Shown one piece after another: positions 9,041 to 15,992 of a stretch of 64,000 nt of DNA. Origin of the DNA: Sphaerimonospora cavernae (GTDB taxonomy: Bacteria > Actinomycetota > Actinomycetes > Streptosporangiales > Streptosporangiaceae); assembly GCF_042435035.1 (NCBI RefSeq), contig NZ_JBHMQT010000053.1:1-64000 (forward strand), in the 5' to 3' direction. Position numbers and translations under genes: made by a program. Each line of letters opens with the position of its first letter. Within the stretch, counting starts at the first letter, position 1. The notes under the pieces were generated by a model. That model saw only the letters and a program-made list of their open reading frames with translations, was not told the DNA's origin and made no database searches.

Positions 9041-9817
9041 GTGAACGACCCGCTGGCTGTCATAGCCGAGCTGCCTGGAGTGCCCGAGGCCGTACAGCAG
9101 GCCCGTGAGGCGGCCGACCGCCTCTACCGGCACCGTGCGCTGCGGAGGCGAAGCCCCGAGGTGTCGGCGGAGTCGGCCCTGCGGGGGGCCAGGGCCTCCG
9201 CGGCGCTCGAAGGCGTCGACGTGCCGCTGGAGGCGCTGCGGCTCGGCGAGGCGGCCGATCCGGTGTCCCAGGGCGCGCTGCGGGTGTCCGCCGAGCTGGG
9301 GCGGCTCGGCGGGACGTGGCGGTCGGCGCCCCGTCAGATCCTGGCCAGGTTGCACACCCTCGCCGCGGCGGGCCTGATGGCCGACCCCGGCCGCCCGAGG
9401 AACGAGCCGACCTTCGCCGACCCGCTCGGGCTCGGCCCCGCCCCCGCTCCGGAGGAGACCGCGATACGGATGTCCGCGCTGGCCGGGCTGCTGTCGGGCA
9501 CGACGAAGGCTCCGGCTCTCGTCCTGTCCGCGGTCGCTCACGCCGAGCTCGTCGTGCTGCGGCCGTTCGGGGTCGCGGACGGGCTCGTCGCACGGGGGGC
9601 CGGTCGCCTGACGTTGGTGGAGCACGGGCTCGACCCCAAGTCGCTCATCGCGGTGGAGGTGGGCCATCTCGAGCTCGGTGACGCGTACGCGGAGGGACTG
9701 CGGGCCTATCTCAAGGGAACGGCCGACGGCGTGGGCGCGTGGGTCAGGCACTGCGCCGAAGCGGTGGTCGCCGGCGCCCGTGAGACGACCGCCATCTGCG
9801 AGGCCCTGTCGCGGTGA
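9041..9817 (+). CDS. degenerate Fic-domain-like protein
   Basis: 258 residues, helical. It keeps the Fic inhibitory-helix motif S-x3-E-G (SAALEG, about residues 53-58). Its active-site loop reads LRPFGVADGLVAR where Fic enzymes have HPFxxGNGR: the catalytic His is Arg, Asn is Asp and the loop Arg is Leu. AMP transfer by the known mechanism is therefore unlikely. Homologues occur beside acs in streptomycetes, often annotated oxidoreductase. The GTG at 9041 is preferred over TTG at 9035; the site is weak. The gene is divergent from acs across 263 bp that hold no other gene. Confidence 0.72.
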   Translation: MNDPLAVIAELPGVPEAVQQAREAADRLYRHRALRRRSPEVSAESALRGARASAALEGVDVPLEALRLGEAADPVSQGALRVSAELGRLGGTWRSAPRQILARLHTLAAAGLMADPGRPRNEPTFADPLGLGPAPAPEETAIRMSALAGLLSGTTKAPALVLSAVAHAELVVLRPFGVADGLVARGAGRLTLVEHGLDPKSLIAVEVGHLELGDAYAEGLRAYLKGTADGVGAWVRHCAEAVVAGARETTAICEALSR

Positions 9818-9835
9818 GGCAGGCTCACAAAAAGT

Positions 9836-9864
9836 GGACGGCGTCCCTGAGCGGAACGCCGTCC
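9836..9864 (+). terminator. hairpin terminator of the Fic-like gene
   Basis: GGACGGCGT (9836-9844) pairs perfectly with ACGCCGTCC (9856-9864), 18 nt after the stop codon. There is no clear T-run. Confidence 0.6.
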
Positions 9865-10377
9865 TCAGCACGTCCTCCCGGGTTACCAAGCGTGCACCTC
9901 TGATTTGCCGGATCGGGTCAAGCCCGTCTCGGCACGCCTCCCGCGGCTGGTCGCGCGTGGGTACCCGGTGAGTCGTACGCGGACTCGTGAGTCCGTAATC
10001 CCTTTCTACGTCCGTTTCCTCGAGTTGGAAAGCCCTCGGACCAAGACCATTACCGAAGTGATCGGACTTCCCGAAATGTCGGTTTTATCCCGCTAACGAC
10101 CTGGTTAAGGGGAGTTGATGACGGCAAATAGGACATGACCGATATGCTGGATCTCCGTCACCAGGAGTTCCAGCTTCCTCTCCGTTCACTGTGACTCTCC
10201 GTCGACAGATGGTCTGACTCGGGGCAAAAAACTTGCTCAGATTTTGCTGGATACTCGACTAACTCCACGTGTGTCAGGCAACATACGGTGTGTCCCTGCT
10301 TCCGGGAGATTGTGCATGGGCCACAGATGATCGGGCCCTTGTCACGCTTGACCTGCTCTTGAAGCTTCTTCCGGTAA
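9865..10377. other. gene-free stretch upstream of 6C RNA
   Basis: About 510 bp between the terminator of the Fic-like gene and the 6C RNA. The short ORFs here have low GC at codon third positions and no ribosome-binding sites, so I call no gene. It must contain the 6C promoter; a locally AT-rich segment around 10226-10262 is the likeliest place, but I see no convincing -35/-10 pair. Confidence 0.5.
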
Positions 10378-10453
10378 GGGCCGGCTCTACCCCCCCAGAG
10401 CCGGGCCAGTCGGCGACCCCCGCTCTCCCCCCCGGCGGGGGTCGCCCCTTTTT
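10378..10453 (+). ncRNA. 6C small RNA
   Basis: Two consecutive hairpins each expose a run of cytosines, the defining trait of the 6C RNA family. Stem 1 is CCGGCTCT (10381-10388) with AGAGCCGG (10397-10404), and its loop holds seven C. Stem 2 is GGCGACCCCCGC (10412-10423) with GCGGGGGTCGCC (10435-10446), with six C in the loop. Stem 2 is followed by CCTTTTT and doubles as an intrinsic terminator. The location beside ssd and the tad operon matches 6C in Streptomyces and B11 in M. tuberculosis. The 5' end is uncertain and may lie 10-30 nt upstream. Confidence 0.88.
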
Positions 10454-10455
10454 CA

Positions 10456-10499
10456 GCGTTCCCGGCGTTCCCGGCCCCCTTCCCGGCGTTCCCGGCCTC
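10456..10499. repeat. short GTTCCCGGC direct repeats
   Basis: GTTCCCGGC or near copies occur four times in 44 bp immediately after the 6C terminator. No function is apparent. Confidence 0.6.
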
Positions 10500-10571
10500 G
10501 GAATGAAGCCCCCTCATCCCCGTGCACTCCGCCCTGTCCGTAATTCCCCGCCCGCACCCCCCCTCTCGGGC

Positions 10572-10718
10572 GTGATCTTGCGAATTGTCGCAGGGTGCCG
10601 TGCTGACCGGCCGCGACACCTTCCGTGATCTTGCAGAAACTCGCACACTGTGTGGCTGACCTGCGCACTCGACATCCATGATCTTGCAGTACGGGGGCCG
10701 GGCGACTTTATCCACAGA
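10572..10718 (+). repeat. 53-bp-period array of 41-nt repeats, three direct copies
   Basis: Units start at 10572, 10625 and 10678, exactly 53 bp apart. The first two match the consensus at both ends and in the middle (TTGCGAATTGTCGCA, TTGCAGAAACTCGCA). The third keeps only the leading ATGATCTTGC and then runs into a DnaA box. The array lies between 6C RNA and ssd. Confidence 0.88.
10708..10716 (+). promoter_or_regulatory. perfect DnaA box upstream of ssd
   Basis: TTATCCACA, a perfect match to the DnaA-box consensus, lies 75 bp before the ssd start. More boxes occur further inside the tad locus at 14628-14726. Confidence 0.6.
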
Positions 10719-10790
10719 ACCTGGTTCGGCCGACCTCGCAGAGGTCGCGATCTCGCAAGGTGGTCTTCCACGACAAGACAGGGAGGCATG

Positions 10791-11834
10791 ATGCAGCCGC
10801 GGCCCTTGGCCATCACCGGTGACCGGGAACTCCTCGACGACCTGCTGCGCATCGGAGCGGCTGCGGGTGTGGAGTTCGACGTGGCCCAGGCCCCGACGCG
10901 GGCCAGGCCGTACTGGAATCGCGCTCCGCTTGTGGTTGTGGGCGGTGACGTCGCCGAAGACCTGGCCGCCACCGGCCCCCCTCCCCGGCAGAACGTCGTC
11001 CTCGTCACGAGAGCAGCGGCCGACCCCGACATGTGGCGCCGGTGTGTCGCCGTGGGGGCGCAGACCGTGCTCGAGTTGCCACAGGCGGAACGGCTGCTGG
11101 TCGAGGAACTGGGCGAGGTGGCCGAACCCGCGACCAAAGCGGGCCTGGTCGTCTGCGTCGCCGGCGGGAGGGGCGGCGCCGGCGCCACGGTGCTGGCGGC
11201 CTCGCTCGCGCTGACCGCCTCGCGCGGCGGTCTACGCACACTGCTGGTCGACGCCGATCCGCTGGGCGGCGGCATCGACGTCATTCTCGGACAAGAGGAG
11301 GCCCTGGGCGCCAGATGGCCGGACATCGCCGGCCGGGAGGGGAGGGTCAGCTTCGCCGCTCTCCAGGACGCGCTGCCCACGTTCGGCGAGCTCACCGTGC
11401 TGTCGTGGCATCGCGGCGAGCCGGAGCGGGTGCCCCGCGAGGCGATGCGGGCCGTCCTCGACGCCGCGCGGCGCGGATGCGACCTCGTGATCGTCGATCT
11501 GCCCCGCCATGTGGACGACGGTGCGGCCGAGGCCCTGGCCCGGGCCGCCGTGACGCTCGTCGTGGTGCACGCCGATCTCAGGGGGGTGCTCTCGGCCGCG
11601 CAGACCGCCGCCCTGCTCCGGCGCCACACGGGTGAACTGCGCGCCGTGGTGCGTCCGGGCGGCATCGACCCCGAGGTGATCTCCACTTCCCTCGACGCTC
11701 CCTGCGTGGGGGTCCTTCCCGAGATCCGCGGCCTGGTGGCGACCCTCGATCGTGGTGATCCGCCTCCGCTCGGCCGCGCTCCGCTCGGCCGGTTCTGCTC
11801 CGATCTGCTGGCCGGGTTGGTGGAGGCGGCATGA
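10791..11834 (+). CDS. ssd: Ssd/CpaE-like septum-site and pilus-locus ATPase homologue
   Basis: 347 residues. An N-terminal receiver-like half (about 1-115) is followed by a MinD/ParA-like domain. Its P-loop is deviant (AGGRGGAGAT) and lacks the usual Lys, as in actinobacterial Ssd/CpaE homologues; the fold continues with LLVDADPLGGG and VIVDLPRH. CpaE-like proteins place Tad pili, and M. tuberculosis Ssd (Rv3660c) affects septation. The start is the second of two adjacent ATGs, with GGGAGG 4 nt upstream. It is the first gene of the tad operon and is coupled to tadA by an ATGA overlap. Confidence 0.88.
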   Translation: MQPRPLAITGDRELLDDLLRIGAAAGVEFDVAQAPTRARPYWNRAPLVVVGGDVAEDLAATGPPPRQNVVLVTRAAADPDMWRRCVAVGAQTVLELPQAERLLVEELGEVAEPATKAGLVVCVAGGRGGAGATVLAASLALTASRGGLRTLLVDADPLGGGIDVILGQEEALGARWPDIAGREGRVSFAALQDALPTFGELTVLSWHRGEPERVPREAMRAVLDAARRGCDLVIVDLPRHVDDGAAEALARAAVTLVVVHADLRGVLSAAQTAALLRRHTGELRAVVRPGGIDPEVISTSLDAPCVGVLPEIRGLVATLDRGDPPPLGRAPLGRFCSDLLAGLVEAA

Positions 11835-13069
11835 CCAGGCCTTCCGACGCCCCGGCCATCCCCGCCACACGCTCCGGCCGCTCTGCTCAACCCGTTCAGC
11901 CGGTTCAGCCGGTCCAGCCGGTTCCGGCGGAACTGGTTGAGGCCGTGCGGGTACGGCTCTCGCTCGCCGGGGCCCCGCCCACGGCGGCGCAGGTGGCCGC
12001 GGCACTGCGCGCCGAGCGGGCGGTCCTCGGCGACGCTGAGGTTCTGGCCATCGCGCGGACCCTACGCGCCGACCTGATCGGCGCCGGCCCGCTCGAAGGA
12101 CTCCTGGCCGAGCCGGGTGTGACCGACGTGCTGGTGAACGGGCCCGCCGAGGTGTGGATCGATGACGGCCACGGCCTGCGCAGGACCGCGGTGACCTTCT
12201 CCGGTGACGATGAGGTGCGGCGGCTCGCTCAACGTCTGGCGGCCGCGGCCGGACGGCGCCTGGACGACGCGTGTCCCTACGTGGACGCGCGACTGGCGGG
12301 TGGCGTGCGGCTGCATGCCGTGCTCCCGCCGATCGCCTCGGAGGGCACCTGCCTGTCACTGCGCCTGCCGCCCCGGCGCACGTTCGAGATCGAGGAGCTC
12401 GTGCCGGGTGTCGGAGCGGCCGTGCTCACCGCCATCATGACGGCGCGGCTTGCCTTCCTCGTCACGGGCGGAACGGGCACGGGGAAGACGACGCTCCTTT
12501 CCGCGATGCTCTCGCGGGCCGGTCACGGCGAGCGGCTGCTGCTGGTCGAGGACTCCGCCGAGCTCAACCCCGGACATCCCCACGTCGTGCGTCTGGAAGC
12601 CCGGCCGCCCAACTTGGAGGGCGCGGGTGGCGTCGGCCTTCGTGATCTCGTACGGCAGGCCCTGCGCATGCGTCCCGACCGTCTCGTCGTGGGGGAGGTG
12701 CGCGGGTGTGAAGTGATCGAATTGTTGAGTGCGCTGAACACGGGCCACGAGGGCGGTTGCGGGACGTTGCACGCCAACAACGCGGCCGACGTGCCGGCCA
12801 GGCTCGAGGCCCTCGCATGTGCGGCCGGCCTGACCCGTGAGGCGGTGCACAGCCAGATCGCGGCGGCTCTCGACGTGGTCGTGCACCTCGTCCGGCTCCC
12901 GGGCGGCCCGCGTCGCGTGGCGGAGATCTGCCTTCTGGAGCGGGAGCCGACGGGTCTGGTGGCGGCGGTGCCCGCACTCACCTTCGCCGCCGACGGCGGC
13001 GCCGTACCCGGAGCCGCCTTCGCCGCGCTCAGGTCCCGGTGTCCTCAGATGGAGGAGATATGCACCTGA
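11831..13069 (+). CDS. tadA: TadA/CpaF-family secretion ATPase
   Basis: 412 residues. The hexameric ATPase that powers Tad/Flp pilus assembly at the cytoplasmic membrane. Walker A is GGTGTGKTT (213-221), then LLVEDSAELNP, the His-box region around TLHANNAADV and Walker B RLVVGEVRG. The N-terminus holds a short QPV repeat (QPVQPVQPVQPV). It starts with ATGA overlapping the ssd stop and ends 10 bp inside tadB. Confidence 0.93.
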   Translation: MTRPSDAPAIPATRSGRSAQPVQPVQPVQPVPAELVEAVRVRLSLAGAPPTAAQVAAALRAERAVLGDAEVLAIARTLRADLIGAGPLEGLLAEPGVTDVLVNGPAEVWIDDGHGLRRTAVTFSGDDEVRRLAQRLAAAAGRRLDDACPYVDARLAGGVRLHAVLPPIASEGTCLSLRLPPRRTFEIEELVPGVGAAVLTAIMTARLAFLVTGGTGTGKTTLLSAMLSRAGHGERLLLVEDSAELNPGHPHVVRLEARPPNLEGAGGVGLRDLVRQALRMRPDRLVVGEVRGCEVIELLSALNTGHEGGCGTLHANNAADVPARLEALACAAGLTREAVHSQIAAALDVVVHLVRLPGGPRRVAEICLLEREPTGLVAAVPALTFAADGGAVPGAAFAALRSRCPQMEEICT

Positions 13070-13878
13070 TAGCCGTGCTGACCGCGGGAATCGCCGCCTG
13101 GGTGTGGGCCGGTCCCGACATCGGCCGGACCAGGGCCGCCCGTCTGCTCGTGCTGTCGAGCGACGGATCGCGTGGGCGGCCGTGGACGACGTGGATGCGG
13201 TGGAGACGGCGTCCGGCCGGAGCGGCACGTGCCGCCGCGTGGCGGGCGACATCCATCGAGTTGTGTCAGGGCGTCGTGGCCGAGCTCGCGGCCGGCCGCA
13301 CTCCCGGAGACGCGCTCGCCCGGGCTGTCGCCGCGGTCAGCCCGCCCGATCCGGCGGTTCTGGCGCCGGTCGCCGTGGTGGCTCGGGACGGCGGCGACGT
13401 CGCCGCCGCCCTGCTGCGTGTCGCGCCGGCACGTGGCGGGGAGGGGCTGGTACGGCTCGCAGCCTGCTGGCGGGTGAGCGTGATGGTGGGGGGTGGCCTG
13501 GCGACGCTCATCGAGCGGGTGGCCGTGTCGCTCCGTGACGCCGAAGCGCACCGGCTGGACCTGGCGGCCCAGCTCGCCGGACCTCGTGCGACCGCCCGGC
13601 TGCTGGCGGCGCTGCCCGTGCTCGGCCTGCTCATGGGCGCCGCCCTCGGGATGAGCCCGCTGTCCTTCCTGCTGGGCGGCCCGGCCGGGTTCGCCTGCCT
13701 GCTCGTCGGGCTGGTGCTCGACGCGGCCGGCGTCTGGTGGACGCATCACCTGGTGGCCCGGGCGGAAGGGACCGGATCCCCCGGAGGGGGCCGGATCAGG
13801 GGGAATGGGGTGAGCGCGGGCGTGCCGAACAGACTGGCCGATCGAAGGTCGCGAATGGGGCGAAGATGGCCACGATGA
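13060..13878 (+). CDS. tadB: TadB-like pilus assembly membrane protein
   Basis: 272 residues. A type II secretion F-domain protein with membrane segments near both ends (LIAVLTAGIAAWVW; LLAALPVLGLLMGAALGM and the following GGPAGFACLLVGLVL). GGAGGAG precedes the ATG at 13060. It overlaps the neighbours on both sides, so the tad genes are translated as a coupled unit. It should form the inner-membrane platform with TadC. Confidence 0.85.
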   Translation: MHLIAVLTAGIAAWVWAGPDIGRTRAARLLVLSSDGSRGRPWTTWMRWRRRPAGAARAAAWRATSIELCQGVVAELAAGRTPGDALARAVAAVSPPDPAVLAPVAVVARDGGDVAAALLRVAPARGGEGLVRLAACWRVSVMVGGGLATLIERVAVSLRDAEAHRLDLAAQLAGPRATARLLAALPVLGLLMGAALGMSPLSFLLGGPAGFACLLVGLVLDAAGVWWTHHLVARAEGTGSPGGGRIRGNGVSAGVPNRLADRRSRMGRRWPR

Positions 13879-14612
13879 CCGTCTCGGCGGCCGTTCTCAT
13901 CGGACTCGCCGTCTGGGCCTGGCCGTCGCCAGGCTCTCCTGCCGATCGGCTTCAGGCGATGACGACCGCCGCGGGTGCCGGTGAGGCGGCCATAACGCTG
14001 ACGACGGCGGGAACCCGTAAGGCGCGGCTGATGCTCGCCATGCCTGTGGGGTTCGTCGGCTTCCTCATCGTGGGTGGGATCGCCGGCGCGGTCGTGGGCG
14101 CAGTGCTCGCCTGCGTGGCGCTTGCCGTCATGCACCGGCGGGAGCCGGTCGAGTCGCGCCGCCGCCACCAGCGCATGGCCGAAGACCTTCCCTTCGCGGC
14201 TGACCTGATGGTCGCCTGCCTGCGGGCAGGCCAGCCGTTGAGCGGTGCCATCGAGACCGCTGCCGAGGCGGTCGGCGGCCCACTGGGAGAACGTCTGGCG
14301 TGGACGGGAGCACAGGTGCGGCTCGGGGCTGATTCCGAAACGGCCTGGGCCGCTCTGGCGGCCGAGCCACCGCTCGCCTCCCTCGCGCGGACGATGATCC
14401 GATCGACGCAGGGCGGTGCACCCGTCGCGGACGTGCTGCTCCGACTCGCGGATGAGGCGCGTCAGGCGGCGCGGGCGGCATCCTGCGCGACAGCCAGAAG
14501 GGTGGGCGTTCAGGCCGTAGCGCCTCTCGGGCTGTGCTTCCTGCCGGCCTTCGTGTTCCTGGGGATCGTTCCCGTGGTCGCGGGCCTGGCCGCCCAGATC
14601 TTGCTACCGTGA
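13866..14612 (+). CDS. tadC: TadC-like pilus assembly membrane protein
   Basis: 248 residues with a T2SS F domain: LPFAADLMVACLRAGQPLSGAIETAAEAVGGPLGERL, then ARTMIRSTQGGAPVADVLLRLADEAR, and a C-terminal hydrophobic pair ending in VPVVAGLAAQILLP. ATG at 13866 overlaps the end of tadB; an in-frame ATG at 13875 would give the usual ATGA overlap and is equally possible. Confidence 0.85.
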   Translation: MATMTVSAAVLIGLAVWAWPSPGSPADRLQAMTTAAGAGEAAITLTTAGTRKARLMLAMPVGFVGFLIVGGIAGAVVGAVLACVALAVMHRREPVESRRRHQRMAEDLPFAADLMVACLRAGQPLSGAIETAAEAVGGPLGERLAWTGAQVRLGADSETAWAALAAEPPLASLARTMIRSTQGGAPVADVLLRLADEARQAARAASCATARRVGVQAVAPLGLCFLPAFVFLGIVPVVAGLAAQILLP

Positions 14613-14627
14613 TCAATATTTCAGCAG

Positions 14628-14726
14628 TTGTGGACAACTTCATCCACAGCTGTGGAAATCCTGCGTCTTTCGTGCCTACGACCGGTCTTGCCGACGAAGT
14701 TATCCACAGAGTGTCAGTTATCCACA
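14628..14726. promoter_or_regulatory. cluster of DnaA boxes inside the tad locus
   Basis: Within 100 bp of the 207-bp tadC-pilin gap lie TGTGGACAA (14629-14637, minus-strand TTGTCCACA), TCATCCACA (14640-14648, one mismatch) and two perfect TTATCCACA boxes (14700-14708 and 14718-14726). The two perfect boxes form an 18-bp direct repeat (TTATCCACAGAGTG). TCCACAGCTGTGGA at 14644-14657 is a perfect palindrome. DnaA binding is inferred from the consensus. Confidence 0.7.
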
Positions 14727-14819
14727 GAGTGGGGTTCGCCTGCTCCAGCGGAAGTCGCAGTCCCGCAACCTGGGGTTCGGCGGGGCGGATGAGCCGCCCC
14801 GGAGCCTTCGGGAGGATCG

Positions 14820-15113
14820 ATGGTCAAGTGGACAGCCGAGCCGACGGCGCCGCCGCCCGTGTCTCGAACCCGCGCCGAGTCGTGGCTTCAGCGGCGGGGC
14901 CGCTCGGTGTGGGGTCGCGTCCGGGCGGCCGCGCTACGGGCGGCGCTGATCGCCCGGACGAGGGCCGAGGCCGGTATGTCGACCGCGGAGTACGCGGTGG
15001 GGACGATCGCCGCCTGCGGTTTCGCCGCCCTCCTGTGGAAGATCCTCAGCAGTGGAGAGGTCAGGTCGATGTTGTCCGCGCTCGTTCAGAAGGCGCTCAA
15101 GCTGGCCGGATGA
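14820..15113 (+). CDS. Flp-like pilin, DUF4244 family
   Basis: 97 residues. A basic leader of about 50 residues is followed by AGMSTAEYAVGTIAACGFAALLW, the pattern of actinobacterial DUF4244/Flp-type pilins: Gly at the prepilin cleavage site, Glu at mature position 5, then one hydrophobic helix. It is the probable major pilin (Rv3656c position). GGGAGG lies 4 nt before the ATG. I see no prepilin peptidase gene in this window. Confidence 0.82.
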   Translation: MVKWTAEPTAPPPVSRTRAESWLQRRGRSVWGRVRAAALRAALIARTRAEAGMSTAEYAVGTIAACGFAALLWKILSSGEVRSMLSALVQKALKLAG

Positions 15114-15499
15114 TGCCGCGGAAGGTGATGGACGTGCTCAGGCCGGGGCCACGGGAACGTGGGTCGGTGACGGCGGAGACGGCGGTCGCGCTGCCGGTGC
15201 TCGTGCTGGTGCTCGCCGCCGTGCTCTGGGCGGTCACGGTGGTGGACGCCCGCCTGCGGTGCGTGGACGCGGCCCGGGCGGGTGCCCGGGCCGCTGCCCG
15301 TGGCGAGGCCTTGAACGCCGTGCGGGAGACGGTGCTTCGGTCGGCTCCGGCGGGATCCCGGGTCGTGGTCGTGCCGGGACCGGAGGTGACCCGAGTCGAC
15401 GTCTCGGTCTCCGTCCGGCCACTGTGGAAGTCGGCGGCTCCCTCCGTGGAGGTGACGGCCTCGGCCGCTTCGGCCACCGAGATCGGGGTTTTCCCATGA
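15110..15499 (+). CDS. TadE-like pseudopilin
   Basis: 129 residues. After about 17 basic residues comes RGSVTAETAVALPVLVLVLAAVLWAVTVV, a TadE-type N-terminal helix with the conserved Glu, followed by VDAARAGARAAARGE. This is the Rv3655c position. ATGATG overlaps the pilin stop codon. It is likely a minor pilin or assembly component outside the membrane. Confidence 0.85.
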   Translation: MMPRKVMDVLRPGPRERGSVTAETAVALPVLVLVLAAVLWAVTVVDARLRCVDAARAGARAAARGEALNAVRETVLRSAPAGSRVVVVPGPEVTRVDVSVSVRPLWKSAAPSVEVTASAASATEIGVFP

Positions 15500-15882
15500 G
15501 GGAATGCGGGAGGAGGCCTCGCGCCGAGCGGGGGTCGGCGACGGTCTGGGTCGTCGGGATCATGGCGATCATCTGGGTGGCGGCGCTGGTCATCGTCCAG
15601 ATAGGGACGGCCCGCGTCGCCCGGCATCGGGCGCAGAGCACGGCCGATCTCAGCGCGCTCGCCGCTGCGTCCTGGGCGCTCGCCGCACCGGGTCAAGCCT
15701 GTGAACGGGCACAGACGATCGCGATGGCCAACGGTGCCCGGCTGAGGTCCTGCTCGTTGTCCGGCGCGACGGCTGACGTCGCGGTCGTCGTAGAGTTCGT
15801 CCTCCCGCTCGCCGGAAGCCGTACGGCGATCGGGAGCGCGAGAGCGGGCCCGGCCCTACGTCCTGCGCGGCGACGTCCTTGA
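15496..15882 (+). CDS. second TadE-like protein (helicase/secretion-neighbourhood type)
   Basis: 128 residues. ERGSATVWVVGIMAIIWVAALVIVQIG is a single N-terminal helix, followed by ARHRAQSTADLSALAAASWA, the recognisable core of the Rv3654c-type family next to actinobacterial tad loci. ATGA overlaps the preceding stop. It is the last gene of the tad operon. A second coding-like frame overlaps its 3' end and runs past it (see findings). Confidence 0.8.
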   Translation: MRECGRRPRAERGSATVWVVGIMAIIWVAALVIVQIGTARVARHRAQSTADLSALAAASWALAAPGQACERAQTIAMANGARLRSCSLSGATADVAVVVEFVLPLAGSRTAIGSARAGPALRPARRRP

Positions 15883-15992
15883 GCAACGGCCCAGACCGCC
15901 GGAGCCCGACTACTGGACGACGGACGAGAACGGCCGTGATCCCGCCAATCCGGGCCGTCGCCGCGACCCCTGACGGCGCTTCCGATCCTGTT

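Noticed and set aside
9905..10096. plus-strand ORF of 63 codons
   Set aside because: No ribosome-binding site, no recognisable domain and weak codon bias. It follows a terminator without a visible promoter.
10158..10715. minus-strand ORF of 185 codons with Cys-rich end, overlapping 6C RNA
   Set aside because: It runs through the 6C hairpins and repeats, third codon positions are low in GC and there is no ribosome-binding site.
14628..14726. chromosomal replication origin
   Set aside because: DnaA boxes are few and the neighbours are tad genes, not dnaA, dnaN, rpmH or parAB. I keep it only as a DnaA-box cluster.
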